A stretch of DNA of 64,000 nt from Candidatus Obscuribacter phosphatis (lineage in GTDB: Bacteria > Cyanobacteriota > Vampirovibrionia > Obscuribacterales > Obscuribacteraceae), in assembly GCA_001899315.1 (NCBI GenBank), contig MOYA01000001.1:2208599-2272598 (forward strand), read 5' to 3'. Below, one piece after another: positions 35,495-42,778 of this stretch; the first letter of the stretch is position 1; the number at the start of each line of letters is the position of its first letter. Under the pieces are notes generated by a model. It was given only the letters and a program-made list of their open reading frames with translations. It ran no database searches and was not told the DNA's origin. Made by a program: the position numbers and the translations under genes.

Positions 35495-37350
35495 TACTTA
35501 TTTGCAAAACCGAGTTCGTCCAAAGCCTCACTCAGAGGCACCCTCATTCTCTGACAATAATGCAAAGAAGGCACAGCCTGCTCCAGGCGAAGCTTGCCGC
35601 CAGCCAACAACTTGGCACAGTCGAGGGCGGCTTTCATGGTCAGCTGATCAAGCTTACCCGATGCCACCAAACTAGAAGCGATATCGCCACCCTTACTTTC
35701 GGCCGCTTGCCAATCTGACTGACTCAAAAGTCCCGACTGACAAAGCAATGAAAGAGCTTCCTTAACCGGTCCATCCGCAGACGGGGTTCGATAAGAATTG
35801 CCTGAAATCATTGTCTCTGCTAACTTTTGCAGAGCTTCATCCATGTTGAGCGCGCCAGAACGCAACTGCTCTTGCAGAGACAGCGCCGTCTTCAGCTGCG
35901 GTGCCGAAATGATACCTGCCATAACCAGAACTTGCCCTATCTGCGGCTTCACCTTGACCACAGATTCTCCGGGGTTGAGCTTCAAATCGGCGGCATCGGC
36001 CTCAAGAGCAGAGCCTCTGATATGGGCACGGCGCACGGCCTCGGCTGCCTTGATAGCAGAAAGAGTGCCTTGACTGACCAAATTCTGCACCTGTAAAGCT
36101 GCTTCAATAGTAGCCTTGGGTACTAGCCCCGCATCTACAAGAAAAGTACCTAGCATGACATTGGGTCGCTTCCTGACCAGATCAGGATTGGATACCACCA
36201 CCTGTGGTGCAAACTGCTGAGCATAAGGATCAGCTACGGGTAAGCCAGGGCTGATTGGCACGGTGGAAGCTGCCGTCAGCGGATCTTGGGGAACGGGAGC
36301 CACGGGTATCGCACCATAAGCAGCACCGGGACCAGAAGCAGGCGAGCCACCATGAACTTCTCCGGCATTGCCACCGACTACACCGGGACCTACACCCGGC
36401 ACTCCGTTGGGACCAACACCAGGCACCGCACCAGGACCGACTCCAGGAACCCCATATGGATAAGGCGAAGGCGTGTAGCCGTAGGGATAACCCGGATATC
36501 CAGCTGGCGGAACCTGACCGGGGGGATAACCATAAGGATAATAACCGTATGGGTAGGGAGGATAACCAATGTTTGGATTGGGATTGGGATTGGGATTGGG
36601 ATTAGGATTTAGGGGCGCAGAAGACGGCGGCGCCACAGGGTTAGAAGGAGCAGGAGCCGAGTTTTGCTGAAGAGTCGGTGCTTGCTCTGCAGGAGTCTTG
36701 CCTGAATTAGAGACACCAGAACTGGAGACACTTGAACTAGAGGCAGTTGAAGCAGTTTCAATGGAAGCATTGGCGGCCTCAGGCAACGAATTCGCTTCAG
36801 TCATTAAGTGATTAGGATATTTCGCCTCACCTTTCTTCTTGTAATAGCCGGAGAAATCATTATCTTCCGGCTTCATCAGGGCGTTTTCATAAGAGGAGCC
36901 GGCGCTGGCATCATAGCTTCTATCGATGGAAGGTCCACTGCTAGCTTCGCTTTGTGTAGATGATTCGCCTTGACCGCGATCAAGAACACTGCGACCACGT
37001 TGACCGCCTGCAGTTTTTGGCTGTTCAGCCGGGGCAAAGATATTGGGACCATCACTAGGAAGTGAAAGAGTCAGTACGTCATACAAGAGTTCAACGTCAT
37101 CAAAGCCGGTGCTCCACATCACTCTAGATGTAGCGCCTTCGCCTTCATATAGGGTCCAAATCGGTTCTGTTGTACCGACATCGGCTCTAACTGTCAAAGA
37201 AAAAGGCAGGCCAAGATTCTCACTGCGCCATGGCAACTCCACAGTGCACGATTTGGCTTTTTTTGCCTCGTTCAAAAGATTTCGAACATCGGAAAGCCTG
37301 GGCGTTCTGGCGAGCTTATCGAGCCGAAGATACTTTTTGGGTTTGTACAT
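35494..37350 (-). CDS. Long modular protein with Pro/Gly/Tyr-rich middle and MshEN-like motifs
   Basis: 618 aa from the ATG at 37350; upstream in-frame starts lie in the region shared with proC and are less likely. Residues about 15-115 form an N-terminal domain shared with the protein at 41155 (VRNLLNEAKKAKSCTVELPW, PIWTLYEGEG, ELLYDVLTLSL). A disordered Ser/Pro stretch follows, then PNPNPN repeats, PYPYGYYPYG-like repeats and GVGPG repeats. The C-terminal 200 residues hold helical modules of the pattern LGTFLVDAGLVPKATIEAAL with a terminal YCQRMRVPLSEALDELGF. These resemble MshEN/GspE N-terminal motifs. No signal peptide is seen. It heads a pair with the SDR gene. Confidence 0.78.
   Translation of the reverse strand: MYKPKKYLRLDKLARTPRLSDVRNLLNEAKKAKSCTVELPWRSENLGLPFSLTVRADVGTTEPIWTLYEGEGATSRVMWSTGFDDVELLYDVLTLSLPSDGPNIFAPAEQPKTAGGQRGRSVLDRGQGESSTQSEASSGPSIDRSYDASAGSSYENALMKPEDNDFSGYYKKKGEAKYPNHLMTEANSLPEAANASIETASTASSSSVSSSGVSNSGKTPAEQAPTLQQNSAPAPSNPVAPPSSAPLNPNPNPNPNPNPNIGYPPYPYGYYPYGYPPGQVPPAGYPGYPYGYTPSPYPYGVPGVGPGAVPGVGPNGVPGVGPGVVGGNAGEVHGGSPASGPGAAYGAIPVAPVPQDPLTAASTVPISPGLPVADPYAQQFAPQVVVSNPDLVRKRPNVMLGTFLVDAGLVPKATIEAALQVQNLVSQGTLSAIKAAEAVRRAHIRGSALEADAADLKLNPGESVVKVKPQIGQVLVMAGIISAPQLKTALSLQEQLRSGALNMDEALQKLAETMISGNSYRTPSADGPVKEALSLLCQSGLLSQSDWQAAESKGGDIASSLVASGKLDQLTMKAALDCAKLLAGGKLRLEQAVPSLHYCQRMRVPLSEALDELGFANK
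36574..36606. repeat. GGGATT hexamer repeat, quadruplex-prone
   Basis: GGATTG is repeated about five times in tandem on the plus strand, giving four or more GGG runs separated by ATT. On the minus strand it encodes Pro-Asn dipeptides of the long modular protein. The G-rich strand is the template strand for that gene. Confidence 0.85.
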
Positions 37351-37454
37351 CAGAAGTAAAGTAGAAAACCGAATTAAGAGATTATCTTTTAATTTACCTT
37401 CCCATTCAAGGGTGATAATAACCCTACCTAAAAAGAGCCAAAATTCAAAGGACA

Positions 37455-38279
37455 ATGACAAGCATGCTTAAGGGCAAAAAACTGGCCGTTATCGGAACCG
37501 GGAAGCTGGGAGAAGCACTAATTTCTGGACTTCTCAAAAATGGTGTCCTGCAAAACGAGGACATCTGCGGCACGGTGGCAAGAGAGACTTCGATTAAGCG
37601 AGCCAAAGAAAAACTAGCCATTGAGATTACCCTTGATAACAAAGCTTGCGTCAAAGACAAAGACATCATCATTTTGGCTGTGAAGCCGCAGAATATGGAT
37701 AAGGTTCTCAAAGAACTAGCCGAGACCATCACCGAAAAACAACTTGTCATTTCGGTTGCCGCCTCTGTTTCGACTGCCTTTGTGCAAGAGCGCTTAAAAG
37801 GCAAAGTTGCCGTGGTCAGGGCCATGCCCAACACACCTTCGGTGATGAGAGCCGGTATGACCGGACTATGCGGCGGCGCGCACAGTTCTCAAAACGATCT
37901 CGACATGGCAGAAGCTATCTTTAAATGCGTCGGCGAGACAGTCTTTGTCGAAGAGCACCTTATGGATGCCGTTACCGCTCTTTCGGCCAGCGGACCAGCC
38001 TATCTTTACGTCGTTATCGAATCTCTGGCTGAAGCCGGAGTCAAGCTCGGAATACCAAGAGAGACCTCGACCTTGCTTGCCGCCCAGACAATGTATGGCG
38101 CGGCCCGTATGGTTTTGGAATCGAAAGCCCACCCGGCTCTTCTGAAAGACACGGTAACCACGCCGGCCGGTTGCACAATCGACGGCTTGATGGAATTGGA
38201 AGAAGGCAAACTGAGGGTGACCCTGATTAAGGCGGTGGTCAAAGCAGCTGAAAGAGCAAAAGAGCTGGTTCACCGCTAG
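37455..38279 (+). CDS. proC: Pyrroline-5-carboxylate reductase
   Basis: 274 aa, normal length. The Rossmann motif VIGTGKLGEALISGL starts at about residue 11. The family signature SASGPAYLYVVIESLAEAGVK and the C-terminal TPAGCTIDGLMELEEG, with the P5C-binding residues, are intact. The enzyme makes proline from pyrroline-5-carboxylate with NAD(P)H in the cytoplasm, the last step of proline synthesis. AAAGGA stands close to the first ATG (37455); a second ATG at 37464 is equally possible. No proA or proB is adjacent. The gap after the stop is filled with CTAG/CTAA tracts. Confidence 0.96.
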   Translation: MTSMLKGKKLAVIGTGKLGEALISGLLKNGVLQNEDICGTVARETSIKRAKEKLAIEITLDNKACVKDKDIIILAVKPQNMDKVLKELAETITEKQLVISVAASVSTAFVQERLKGKVAVVRAMPNTPSVMRAGMTGLCGGAHSSQNDLDMAEAIFKCVGETVFVEEHLMDAVTALSASGPAYLYVVIESLAEAGVKLGIPRETSTLLAAQTMYGAARMVLESKAHPALLKDTVTTPAGCTIDGLMELEEGKLRVTLIKAVVKAAERAKELVHR

Positions 38280-38336
38280 AAGACCGACCAAATTATCTAG
38301 CCTAGACTAAGCTAATCTGATCTAATCTAGCCTAAA
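38280..38336. repeat. Degenerate CTAG/CTAA tract at a convergent junction
   Basis: The 57 nt between proC and the convergent LRR gene contain repeated TCTAGCCTA, ACTAAGCTAA, TCTGATCTAA and CTAGCCTAAACTAA units, each 6-10 nt apart and imperfect. TAG, TAA and TGA triplets occur in all plus-strand frames and CTA/TTA in the minus frames. No hairpin of terminator type is seen. Confidence 0.7.
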
Positions 38337-39242
38337 CTAAACAACCAGCTCAATTTCGGTGGGCAAATCTTTTTTGAGCGACTCTTTTGAAAGGTCGTTC
38401 AAGCTTGTGCCTTGCAACGAAAGCTTCTTCAGTTCGCCCAGTGAAATCAAGAAGGGGACACTGGCATCATCTATTAAAGTATTGTCCAACCAGAGTTTCT
38501 CAAGACTCTTCAGACTTCTTAGTTTTTCAACAGCCTTAGAAGAAATTGGCGTGCCGGAAAGATCTAGTTCTTTCAAACCTTGCACCATAGCTAATTTTTC
38601 CGCGTCATCATCGGTCAACTTAGCATCCGAACCATCTATTGAAAAGAGATAACCGGTGGGAAACCGCTTCAAGAGACTGGTATCGACTCGTCTGTCCTTA
38701 GCTAGCTCCAATTGAAACTTCCGGCCCCGAGGCAGCAAAACCTGCCCTCTAGCTTGACATAGCGGTTCCCAGTAGTCAGGGTCGTCTGCCGACTCCACCA
38801 AAATCTCGCCCAAGCTTTCACCCTCAGGCAAGTCCACAAGGACCATATTGGCTGGTACTGCTTTAGCTTTCTCAGAAATGCCCGCCGAGGCTGCTCCTGA
38901 ACCAGCAGTAGCACCGGCATTAGCATTAAGGCTGGTGGGCGCACTAGCGACAGACTTGGTTTCCCGCCCGCCTCTAGCATCCTTAGAGCCGGCAGATACA
39001 ACCAAAACGGCTGCCGTCGCCAAGCCCAAAAATAACTCCACTGAAAGTCTGGAAAAATCGATATCGACTCTGGTGACGCCTCGGCTCATGGCCTCACGCG
39101 ATAGTGACGGCGGAGAAAAAATAGAAGCGAAACCAAGGGGACTTTCCACGGCTCCGTACTCCTTCCATGGTGGATAAATACCAATCATGGTAAGAACCGT
39201 GAGACCTAGCCATAGATTTTTGATTTGGCTTTCTTTGAGCAC
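38337..39242 (-). CDS. Membrane protein with leucine-rich repeats
   Basis: 301 aa from a GTG with GGGGTT 7 nt upstream. Two hydrophobic segments lie in the N-terminal part (about 9-24 and 70-85). An Ala/Gly-rich linker follows, then a C-terminal block of leucine-rich repeats from about 195: LAMVQGLKELDLSGTPIS, LRSLKSLEKLWLDNTLI, LISLGELKKLSLQGTSL, with the LxxLxLxxT pattern. LRRs bind proteins. The protein is likely anchored in the inner membrane with the LRR part on one side. Its partner is unknown. It is convergent with proC. Confidence 0.82.
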   Translation of the reverse strand: MLKESQIKNLWLGLTVLTMIGIYPPWKEYGAVESPLGFASIFSPPSLSREAMSRGVTRVDIDFSRLSVELFLGLATAAVLVVSAGSKDARGGRETKSVASAPTSLNANAGATAGSGAASAGISEKAKAVPANMVLVDLPEGESLGEILVESADDPDYWEPLCQARGQVLLPRGRKFQLELAKDRRVDTSLLKRFPTGYLFSIDGSDAKLTDDDAEKLAMVQGLKELDLSGTPISSKAVEKLRSLKSLEKLWLDNTLIDDASVPFLISLGELKKLSLQGTSLNDLSKESLKKDLPTEIELVV

Positions 39243-39407
39243 TTTACAACCCCACTAGCTGCGATATTTATCGCCTATTTCTTCTTTTGCATTTTATGGT
39301 AACCCTAACCTCAACCAAGTGATCTAAACTATGTAGCCAAACTAACACTGGAGTCATGAAAACACTTTTACGAGCCGCTTGGTTCGTATTGAAAAGAGGT
39401 CTTGAAA

Positions 39408-39764
39408 ATGTGGGAAAGATACAACCTCATGGGTCAAAACTCCATGAACCAGGGTAAGCCAGCCGACGCCGAAGCCCATTTCAGACTGGCTATTGCCGAA
39501 GCTGAAAAAATGGATGCTAAAGACCCCAAACTGCCGATAAGTCTCAATAATCTTGCCAACTGCCTGCGCATGCAAGGCAAGTATGCCGAGGCCGAAACCC
39601 ACTACAAGAGAGCGCTGGAAGTAAAACAGAAGGCAGTCGGACCCTTGCATGCCGACCTAATTGGCATTTACGAAAACTATGCCAAGATGCTTAGAGCCGC
39701 CGGCAGAGAGGCAGAAGCCAACAAAATGGATGCTCACGCCCGTGCCATCTTCATGAAGAAGTAG
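39408..39764 (+). CDS. Small TPR protein
   Basis: 118 aa from the ATG at 39408, with AGAGGT 8 nt upstream; a TTG two codons earlier is less likely. Nearly the whole protein consists of TPR units: YNLMGQNSMNQGKPADAEAHF, PISLNNLANCLRMQGKYAEAETHY and LIGIYENYAKMLRAAGREAEA, the Tetratricopeptide_10/12-like type with spaced HY and N residues. There is no signal peptide. The homogentisate dioxygenase gene begins 9 nt downstream, so they are probably one transcript, although a functional link is not obvious. Confidence 0.82.
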   Translation: MWERYNLMGQNSMNQGKPADAEAHFRLAIAEAEKMDAKDPKLPISLNNLANCLRMQGKYAEAETHYKRALEVKQKAVGPLHADLIGIYENYAKMLRAAGREAEANKMDAHARAIFMKK

Positions 39765-39773
39765 AGGAAAACA

Positions 39774-41093
39774 ATGACCAACTGCAAAGTGCAAAGCAAG
39801 CATAAATATCTGAGCGGCTTTGGCAATCATATGGTGAGCGAAGCCCTGGAAGGAGCCCTACCCCAGGGACAAAATTCACCGCAGGCGGTGAACTACGGGC
39901 TTTATGCCGAGCAGCTGAGCGGCTCTTCTTTCGTCATGCCCCGTCACGAGAATCTAAGAAGCTGGCTCTATCGCATCAGACCCTCTGTTTTGCACGGCGG
40001 CTTCAAACGTATCGATAATGGACTATTGAGACATCGCCCCTTTTTAGAAGCGGAGGCTACCCCCGAACAATTGCGTTGGGATGCCATCGACTTTTCAGAG
40101 AGAAAAGAAGACTTTATTGAATCTCTCAAGACCATAGCCGGCAATGGCGATCACGGCTCTTGTCGCGGCGCCGCCATTCATATCTATACCGCCAATAAGT
40201 CTATGGAAGACAGTTTCTTCTACAATTCAGACGGAGACTTTCTGGTCGTCCCTGAAAAAAACAGCCTCGTCATTGATACCGAATTTGGTGCAATGGATCT
40301 GGCGCCCGGTGAAATCGCCGTTCTGCCCCGCGGCATAAAGATGCAGGTCAGACTTGAGAATGGACCGGCCAGAGGCTATATCTTGGAGAACTATGGCGCT
40401 CCGTTCCGTCTGCCCGGGCTCGGACCAATAGGCGCAAACGGGCTGGCTAATCCTCGCGATTTTCTAGCACCTTGTGCTTCTTATGCAAACCAGGAAGGCG
40501 ATTTCCGTCTGATCAATAAATTCAGCGGTAATCTTTTTGAAGCCGAGCTAAAACATAATCCACTCGATGTGGTGGCCTGGCACGGCAACTACTTTCCCTA
40601 CAAGTACGATCTTTCGCTTTTCAATGTCATAAACACCGTCAGCTACGACCACCCGGATCCTTCAATATTTACGGTCCTCACCTCACCTTCAGAGATTCCC
40701 GGCACCGCCAATATCGATTTTGTCATCTTCCCGCCTCGCTGGATGGTGGCCGAGAAAACTTTCAGACCACCCTATTACCATCGCAATGTAATGAGCGAAT
40801 ATATGGGTCTGATTCACGGTGTTTACGACGCAAAAGAACAAGGTTTCGTCCCCGGCGGAGCATCGCTTCACAACTGTATGACCGCCCACGGCCCTGACCG
40901 AGACACTTTTAACAAAGCCTCCACTTGCGACTTAGGCCCCGTTTACCAGGGAAACACACTGGCCTTCATGTTCGAAAGCAGCCTTGTCTTTACACCCACA
41001 AGTTTTGCCATGTCTACGAAACACAGACAGACAGACTATTTAAGCTGTTGGCAAGGTCTTCCTGTAAATTTCAAACTGCCAACCAGGTCCTGA
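39774..41093 (+). CDS. hmgA: Homogentisate 1,2-dioxygenase
   Basis: 439 aa, matching the family's length. It starts with YLSGFGNHMVSEALEGALP and has LSGSSFVMPRHENLRSWLYRI. The iron ligands are conserved: His336 and Glu342 in YYHRNVMSEYMG and His372 in TAHGPD, corresponding to His335, Glu341 and His371 of the human enzyme. It opens the ring of homogentisate to maleylacetoacetate during Phe/Tyr breakdown, using Fe(II) and oxygen in the cytoplasm. No maleylacetoacetate isomerase, fumarylacetoacetase or HPPD gene lies in the window. AGGA precedes the ATG by 5 nt. The presence of this enzyme implies an aerobic phase in the organism's life. Confidence 0.95.
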   Translation: MTNCKVQSKHKYLSGFGNHMVSEALEGALPQGQNSPQAVNYGLYAEQLSGSSFVMPRHENLRSWLYRIRPSVLHGGFKRIDNGLLRHRPFLEAEATPEQLRWDAIDFSERKEDFIESLKTIAGNGDHGSCRGAAIHIYTANKSMEDSFFYNSDGDFLVVPEKNSLVIDTEFGAMDLAPGEIAVLPRGIKMQVRLENGPARGYILENYGAPFRLPGLGPIGANGLANPRDFLAPCASYANQEGDFRLINKFSGNLFEAELKHNPLDVVAWHGNYFPYKYDLSLFNVINTVSYDHPDPSIFTVLTSPSEIPGTANIDFVIFPPRWMVAEKTFRPPYYHRNVMSEYMGLIHGVYDAKEQGFVPGGASLHNCMTAHGPDRDTFNKASTCDLGPVYQGNTLAFMFESSLVFTPTSFAMSTKHRQTDYLSCWQGLPVNFKLPTRS

Positions 41094-41154
41094 CGTTTAT
41101 AAACTGGTGAATAGGGTGGAATAAGATCTAAAAAGGAACCACAGAGAGGCAGAG

Positions 41155-42750
41155 ATGAACAGACTACCGCCGAACAGACAGGGATCGGGCTCAGGAGCAG
41201 GTGAAAATCCGGCAGGGGGACCACGTCGGCTTAGATTGCCGGTGGAATCTTCATGTCCCTCTATGTCTAAAGTGCGTGTCTTGCTGGAAGAAGCGCAGTC
41301 GAAAAGGGGCACGCTGATTGAGATGCCCTGGATCCAGAATGACCGCAAGAGCTTTGTCATTACGGTGCAATGGGACGAAACTCTGAAGGACCCGGTCTGG
41401 ACTCTTTACGAAGAGTCGGAGGGGACCTCGAAAGTAGTTTGGACTCAACCTTTCGCCGCCCAAGATCTAGAGTTTATGTACGACATTCTCTCGATGTCGG
41501 CGGGCAGTGGCGCCTCTGAAATACCGGAAGAACTTAAAGTGAAGCAGCCGGAAGCTCCTAAAGTATTGGACATAGACAAGTTCAACAGCCCGGCTGCACC
41601 AGCGGCTGCTCCAAGTTTAGGCGGCGGTCTTGGCGGTCTCGGCGGCGGACTGGGTGGTGGTCTTGGCGGTGGACTCGGCGGCGGACTCGGCGGCGGCTTG
41701 GGTGGACTAAACCCAACAGCTTCTCATACAAACCTGACCCCGGCTCAACCGGCCCCAGCTATGCCTCAGCCGGTGCCTCAGCCTATGCAGCCGCCGATGG
41801 GTCAACCGATGCCGCCCCATCCAGGCTACCCGGTTCAGTATCCGCAAGGTCAATATCCTCAGGGCTATCCACAGCCGATGCAGCAGGGCATGTATCCGCC
41901 AGAAATGATGGGGGGTTATCCGTCCCAGTATCCGCCATATCCAGCTCAGCCAATGGCACCGATGCCTCAGCAAATGCCTCAGCAAATGCCGCAACCGATG
42001 CCCCAACCCATGTACCCGCAACAATCTATGTATACTCCAGTCTCGACTCCGGTGGCCTCACCTATGTCGAGTGGTCTGCAAGAGCCAAAAATTCCCCTCG
42101 ATTATCATCTAATCGATAAGCGAGCCAATGTTTTGCTGGGCACACTCCTTAGAGAGGCTGGCCTAATCTCTGAACCGACTTTGGAAGCCGCTCTCAAATT
42201 GCAGGAATTGGTCAGAGACGAAAAGCTGACACCGGAAAAGGCGCCTGATGTTTTGAAGCGCCTGCACGCCATGGGCGGCAGTATCGATCAATACTTAACC
42301 AAGGGCGACCTAGAAAAACCAGCCGGACTGGCGCAAGCAACCAAGCAAGCAGTAAGTTCCTCCAGTGGCAGCTCGAGTTCAAGCTCTAGTTCGAGCAGTT
42401 CTAGTTCTGCACCAGCCCAATCAGGGGGTCAGAAAGACTTGAAAGGAGCTTTTGATCTCTTGCAAAAGGCTCAGATTCTCACTGAAAACGATCTGACCAC
42501 AGCCTTGAATGTGCGCAAAAAGCACGGCGGTGATGTTGTGCAAATTTTGGAAGCAGCAGGCAAAGTGCACAGAAAGACAATTGATGCAGCTCTTATGAGC
42601 TTGCCCTTGATCAGAGAAGGTCTGATGAAGATTGAACAGGTAATCATGGCGCTCAATTATTGCGAGCGCATGAGAGTTGGTTTTGATGAAGCTTTGGATG
42701 AGATGGGCTGGCAGAATCCCCGTAAACTCAGGACTGATCTGCCACTATAA
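41155..42750 (+). CDS. Long modular protein with Gly- and Ser-runs and MshEN-like motifs
   Basis: 531 aa, with GAGG 5 nt before the ATG. The N-terminal domain (about 25-125) is paralogous to that of the protein at 35494-37350: VRVLLEEAQSKRGTLIEMPW, PVWTLYEESEG, EFMYDILSMS. Residues about 157-183 are Gly-Gly-Leu repeats, about 190-305 are Pro/Gln/Met/Tyr-rich, and a Ser run covers about 400-417. C-terminal modules are LLGTLLREAGLISEPTLEAAL, AFDLLQKAQILTENDLTTAL and the closing YCERMRVGFDEALDEMGW. They resemble the LGxxLxxxGxIxxxxLxxAL pattern of MshEN domains, some of which bind c-di-GMP. The GGDEF gene starts 28 nt downstream. No signal peptide is present. Confidence 0.8.
   Translation: MNRLPPNRQGSGSGAGENPAGGPRRLRLPVESSCPSMSKVRVLLEEAQSKRGTLIEMPWIQNDRKSFVITVQWDETLKDPVWTLYEESEGTSKVVWTQPFAAQDLEFMYDILSMSAGSGASEIPEELKVKQPEAPKVLDIDKFNSPAAPAAAPSLGGGLGGLGGGLGGGLGGGLGGGLGGGLGGLNPTASHTNLTPAQPAPAMPQPVPQPMQPPMGQPMPPHPGYPVQYPQGQYPQGYPQPMQQGMYPPEMMGGYPSQYPPYPAQPMAPMPQQMPQQMPQPMPQPMYPQQSMYTPVSTPVASPMSSGLQEPKIPLDYHLIDKRANVLLGTLLREAGLISEPTLEAALKLQELVRDEKLTPEKAPDVLKRLHAMGGSIDQYLTKGDLEKPAGLAQATKQAVSSSSGSSSSSSSSSSSSSAPAQSGGQKDLKGAFDLLQKAQILTENDLTTALNVRKKHGGDVVQILEAAGKVHRKTIDAALMSLPLIREGLMKIEQVIMALNYCERMRVGFDEALDEMGWQNPRKLRTDLPL
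41623..41703. repeat. Tandem GGCGGT/GGACTC-type glycine-codon repeat
   Basis: Imperfect 12-nt units encode Gly-Gly-Gly-Leu repeats in the modular protein. The tract is prone to length change in steps of whole codons. Confidence 0.75.
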
Positions 42751-42778
42751 ATCGTCCTTTAGAAATGCAGGCGGATAG

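Noticed and set aside
36255-36612. Plus-strand frames over the Pro/Gly/Tyr-rich region
   Set aside because: Low-complexity shadows of the modular gene, with Asp-Trp and Arg-rich repeats that arise from the repeat DNA.
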